From positions 124,001-188,000 of the forward strand of contig NZ_JACJGB010000007.1 in NCBI RefSeq assembly GCF_014164775.1: a stretch of DNA of 64,000 bases, written 5' to 3'. This DNA is from Tessaracoccus sp. MC1679 (GTDB taxonomy: Bacteria; Actinomycetota; Actinomycetes; Propionibacteriales; Propionibacteriaceae). The notes under the pieces were generated by a model. That model saw only the letters and a program-made list of their open reading frames with translations. It had not been told where the DNA came from and did no database searches. This document shows positions 61,951 through 64,000 of the stretch, one piece after another (positions within the stretch are counted from its first letter, which is position 1; each line of letters starts with the position of its first letter). The translations under genes were made by a program, and so were the position numbers.

Positions 61951-63324
61951 TCAGGACTGCTTGATCTGGTTGGTGAGCTCGGTCACCTGGTTGAACAGCA
62001 CGCGGTCCTTGCCGATCTTCTCGTTGATCTTGCGCACGGCATGCAGGACCGTCGAGTGGTCGCGGCCGCCGAACCGGTGCCCGATCTTCGGCAGCGACAT
62101 GTCGGTGAGTTCGCGGCAGAGGTACATCGCGATCTGGCGTGCCCCCGCGATGGTCGCCACCCGGCTGCTGCCGGTGAGGTCCTCCAGTGAGATGGAGAAG
62201 TACCTGGCGGCCGCGTCCATGATGGTCTGCGCATCGACGGGGGCGGCGTCGTCGGGCATCAGGTCGTTGAGCACCTGCTCGGCGAGCGGGAGCGTGATCT
62301 CCTGCTGGTTGAGGCTGGCCAGCGCCGCGACCCTCGTCAGGGCCCCCTCCAACTCGCGGATGTTGGTGGGGATCCGCGAGGCGATGAGCTCCAGCACCTG
62401 GGTGCCTGCGGTCAACCGCTGCTGGGCCACCTTCTTCCGCAGGATGGCGATGCGGGTCTCGAGGTCAGGCGGCTGGATGTCGGTCATCAGGCCCCACTCG
62501 AACCGCGACCGCAGCCTGGGCTCCAACGCCTCGAGCAGCTTCGGCGGGCGATCGGAGGTCATCACGATCTGCTTCTGCGCGTTGTGGAGCGTGTTGAAGG
62601 TGTGGAAAAACTCCTCCTGGGTCTGGATCTTGGACTCCAGGAACTGGATGTCGTCGACCAGCAGCACGTCGACGTCGCGGTAGGAGCTGCGGAACTCGGC
62701 CGTGCGGTTCGAGGAGATGGCGTTGATGAAGTCGTTGGTGAGCTCCTCGGTGGAGACGTACTTCACGCGCAGCTGCTCGTAGTAGTTGGTCACGTAGTGG
62801 CCGATGGCGTGCAGCAGGTGGGTCTTGCCGAGCCCGGAGGGGCCGTAGATCATGAGCGGGTTGTACGACTTGCCGGGAGTCTCGGCGACGGCGGCCGCCG
62901 CGGCGTGCGCGAAGCGGTTGGACGAGCCGGCGACGAACGACTCGAAGGTGTAGCGCGGGTTGAGCCGGACGTCCTGGGGGCGCGAACGTGGCGCCGCACG
63001 CCGTGGCTCCTCGTCCTCATGGACGTCCGGCGCCGTCGAGGTCCACGCGTCGGCCTCCTGCACCATCTGTGGATTGATCATCACCGCGAGGTGGGTGCTC
63101 TGACCACAGATGTCGCTCAAGCGCTCCTCGATCTGGGGGCGGAGGCGGGTCTCGAGGCGTTCGCGCGTGGTTTCGTCGCCGACCGCGAGCATCAGCGTGC
63201 TTCCGTGCATGTCCAGGGGCTTGGTGCGGCGCAGCCACGCCTTCGTGGGGGCATCGGCGGAGGCGATGACCTCGTTCCACAGGGCTGCCAGGTCCGGCGT
63301 CGGTGATTCGCTCACCTCACCCAC
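61951..63324 (-). CDS. dnaA: Chromosomal replication initiator DnaA
   Basis: A 457-residue DnaA. Domain I starts [23 protein letters not shown]. The AAA+ domain has [24 protein letters not shown], Walker [21 protein letters not shown], Walker [16 protein letters not shown] and [22 protein letters not shown]. Domain IV has the DnaA-box-binding signature [32 protein letters not shown]. It initiates replication at oriC. Starts at GTG 63324 or 63315 are both possible. DnaA boxes upstream (63353-63426) suggest autoregulation. Confidence 0.97.
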   Translation of the reverse strand: MGEVSESPTPDLAALWNEVIASADAPTKAWLRRTKPLDMHGSTLMLAVGDETTRERLETRLRPQIEERLSDICGQSTHLAVMINPQMVQEADAWTSTAPDVHEDEEPRRAAPRSRPQDVRLNPRYTFESFVAGSSNRFAHAAAAAVAETPGKSYNPLMIYGPSGLGKTHLLHAIGHYVTNYYEQLRVKYVSTEELTNDFINAISSNRTAEFRSSYRDVDVLLVDDIQFLESKIQTQEEFFHTFNTLHNAQKQIVMTSDRPPKLLEALEPRLRSRFEWGLMTDIQPPDLETRIAILRKKVAQQRLTAGTQVLELIASRIPTNIRELEGALTRVAALASLNQQEITLPLAEQVLNDLMPDDAAPVDAQTIMDAAARYFSISLEDLTGSSRVATIAGARQIAMYLCRELTDMSLPKIGHRFGGRDHSTVLHAVRKINEKIGKDRVLFNQVTELTNQIKQS

Positions 63325-63664
63325 TTCCCGGCGGTTCGCTCCGCCTTCTCATTCGTCCACAAGGTTGTCCACAAGGGGGATAACTCACCCTAGCGGTACA
63401 GCCGACCGGGGCTCACCTGTGGATAAGCTGGAAGGCAGGACAACGAAGTTAGTCCCGTCGGGCCCCACACGCAAGGCGATTTCCGCGACACGCCGGTGCC
63501 ACGCTGGACTACACGGCTGTCATTTGCTTAGTTGTGCGGCTGCGTGGGCGCGGTTTGGTCCCAGGGCCTGTTGCCACGTATCGTTGACCAGTCGCCATTG
63601 AGGCGGTCACTTCCCCCTGCCCACCAGGGCAGTTGTACACCAACGACACTGAGCGAGTATTCCC
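63325..63664. other. dnaA-rpmH intergenic region with DnaA boxes
   Basis: 340 bp between the divergent dnaA and rpmH genes, with no coding frame. DnaA boxes: TGTGGATAA (63418-63426, perfect on the other strand), TTGTCCACA (63365-63373) and TCGTCCACA (63353-63361). It carries the dnaA and rpmH promoters and may be part of the origin. I could not fix promoter elements with confidence. Confidence 0.65.
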
Positions 63665-63802
63665 ATGACTAAGCGCACGTTCCAACCGAGCAACCGCCGT
63701 CGCAGCCGCACCCATGGCTTCCGCGCCCGCATGCGCACCCGCGCGGGTCGCGCCATCCTGTCGGCCCGTCGTGGCAAGGGCCGGACCGAGCTGTCGGCCT
63801 AG
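63665..63802 (+). CDS. rpmH: 50S ribosomal protein L34
   Basis: A 45-residue basic protein, [20 protein letters not shown] with [25 protein letters not shown]. It is the typical L34 sequence and length, divergent from dnaA and followed after 12 bp by rnpA, as in nearly all bacteria. Confidence 0.98.
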   Translation: MTKRTFQPSNRRRSRTHGFRARMRTRAGRAILSARRGKGRTELSA

Positions 63803-63814
63803 GTCCGGACGTCG

Positions 63815-64000
63815 GTGCTGCCAGGTCCTCGTCGGCTCACGAAGCCCAGTGACTTCGGTGTCACCGTCCGGCACGGCTCCAGGGCAGCCAGCCCGACAGT
63901 CGTGGTGCACGTGTTGCGCCCCACCACCCAGAATCCACCCGACGTCAGCCGGGTGGGTTTTGTCGTCTCCAAGAAGGTGGGCAACGCCGTGACCCGCAAC
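63815..64000 (+). CDS. rnpA: Ribonuclease P protein component (partial, runs off the right edge)
   Basis: From a GTG at 63815 the frame reads VLPGPRRLTKPSDFGVTVRHG, then a basic stretch and VGFVVSKKVGNAVTRN to the window end. The VSKKVGNAVxRN motif is the RNA-binding signature of RnpA, which helps the RNase P RNA process tRNA 5' ends. It directly follows rpmH. The C-terminus is outside the window. Confidence 0.93.
   Translation, partial: MLPGPRRLTKPSDFGVTVRHGSRAASPTVVVHVLRPTTQNPPDVSRVGFVVSKKVGNAVTRN

Overview
This is a high-GC window of actinobacterial chromosome spanning the replication-origin region. On the right are rnpA/rpmH, dnaA, DnaA-box DNA, dnaN, gnd, recF, a DUF721 gene, gyrB, gyrA and a DUF3566 gene. 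Gene content (IniB-like and dynamin genes, DUF5997, DUF3566, a class of GC-rich actinobacterial regulators) fits the Actinomycetes. A Propionibacteriaceae-like host is my best guess, but I cannot prove the family.

Left part (1-9.4 kb): a partial FAD oxidoreductase, DUF309, a small membrane protein and an SDR. They are followed by a tight three-gene cassette (3314-8168): an HNH nuclease fused to an ABC/OLD-like ATPase, a second stand-alone HNH protein, and a patatin-like phospholipase with a membrane hairpin. I read this as a candidate anti-phage system related to Septu (PtuA/PtuB) with a lipase effector. A lone lycopene-cyclase-like gene follows.

9.6-19.9 kb: an IniBAC-like membrane-stress cluster. 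It has two low-complexity D/N/S/T/E-rich proteins, one with a clear IniB-type N-terminal domain, two dynamin-like GTPases, a membrane protein, a LuxR-type STAND regulator and an Hsp70-like ATPase with a membrane anchor and a Pro/Thr repeat tail.

20-32 kb: ordinary accessory genes (DUF5997 pair, exonuclease with BRCT, DUF4349 lipoprotein, VOC, AraC, release factor 3, a sulfonate/nitrate-type ABC importer), one intact IS481-family transposase, an IS remnant and short dispersed repeats.

32.7-34.3 kb: a foreign lower-GC insert made of the 3' end of ISCR2, a truncated glmM and an intact sulfonamide-resistance gene sul2. The host genes on its two sides are different and both truncated.

34.3-42.4 kb: a glycosyltransferase/permease operon, tRNA-Ile(GAT), then a Calvin-cycle cluster (form II RuBisCO, a class I FBPase homologue that has lost its metal ligands, and phosphoribulokinase) wedged between the tRNA and the DUF3566-gyrA-gyrB block.

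59-62 kb: between dnaN and dnaA lie an ABC export pair, an origin-like DnaA-box cluster, a tiny zinc-ribbon-like gene, a CoA-disulfide/persulfide reductase-rhodanese gene and a CstR-type repressor. Three copies of the palindrome ATACCC-N4-GGGTAT (two here, one before a YgaP-like gene at 31.9 kb) define a small predicted persulfide regulon.
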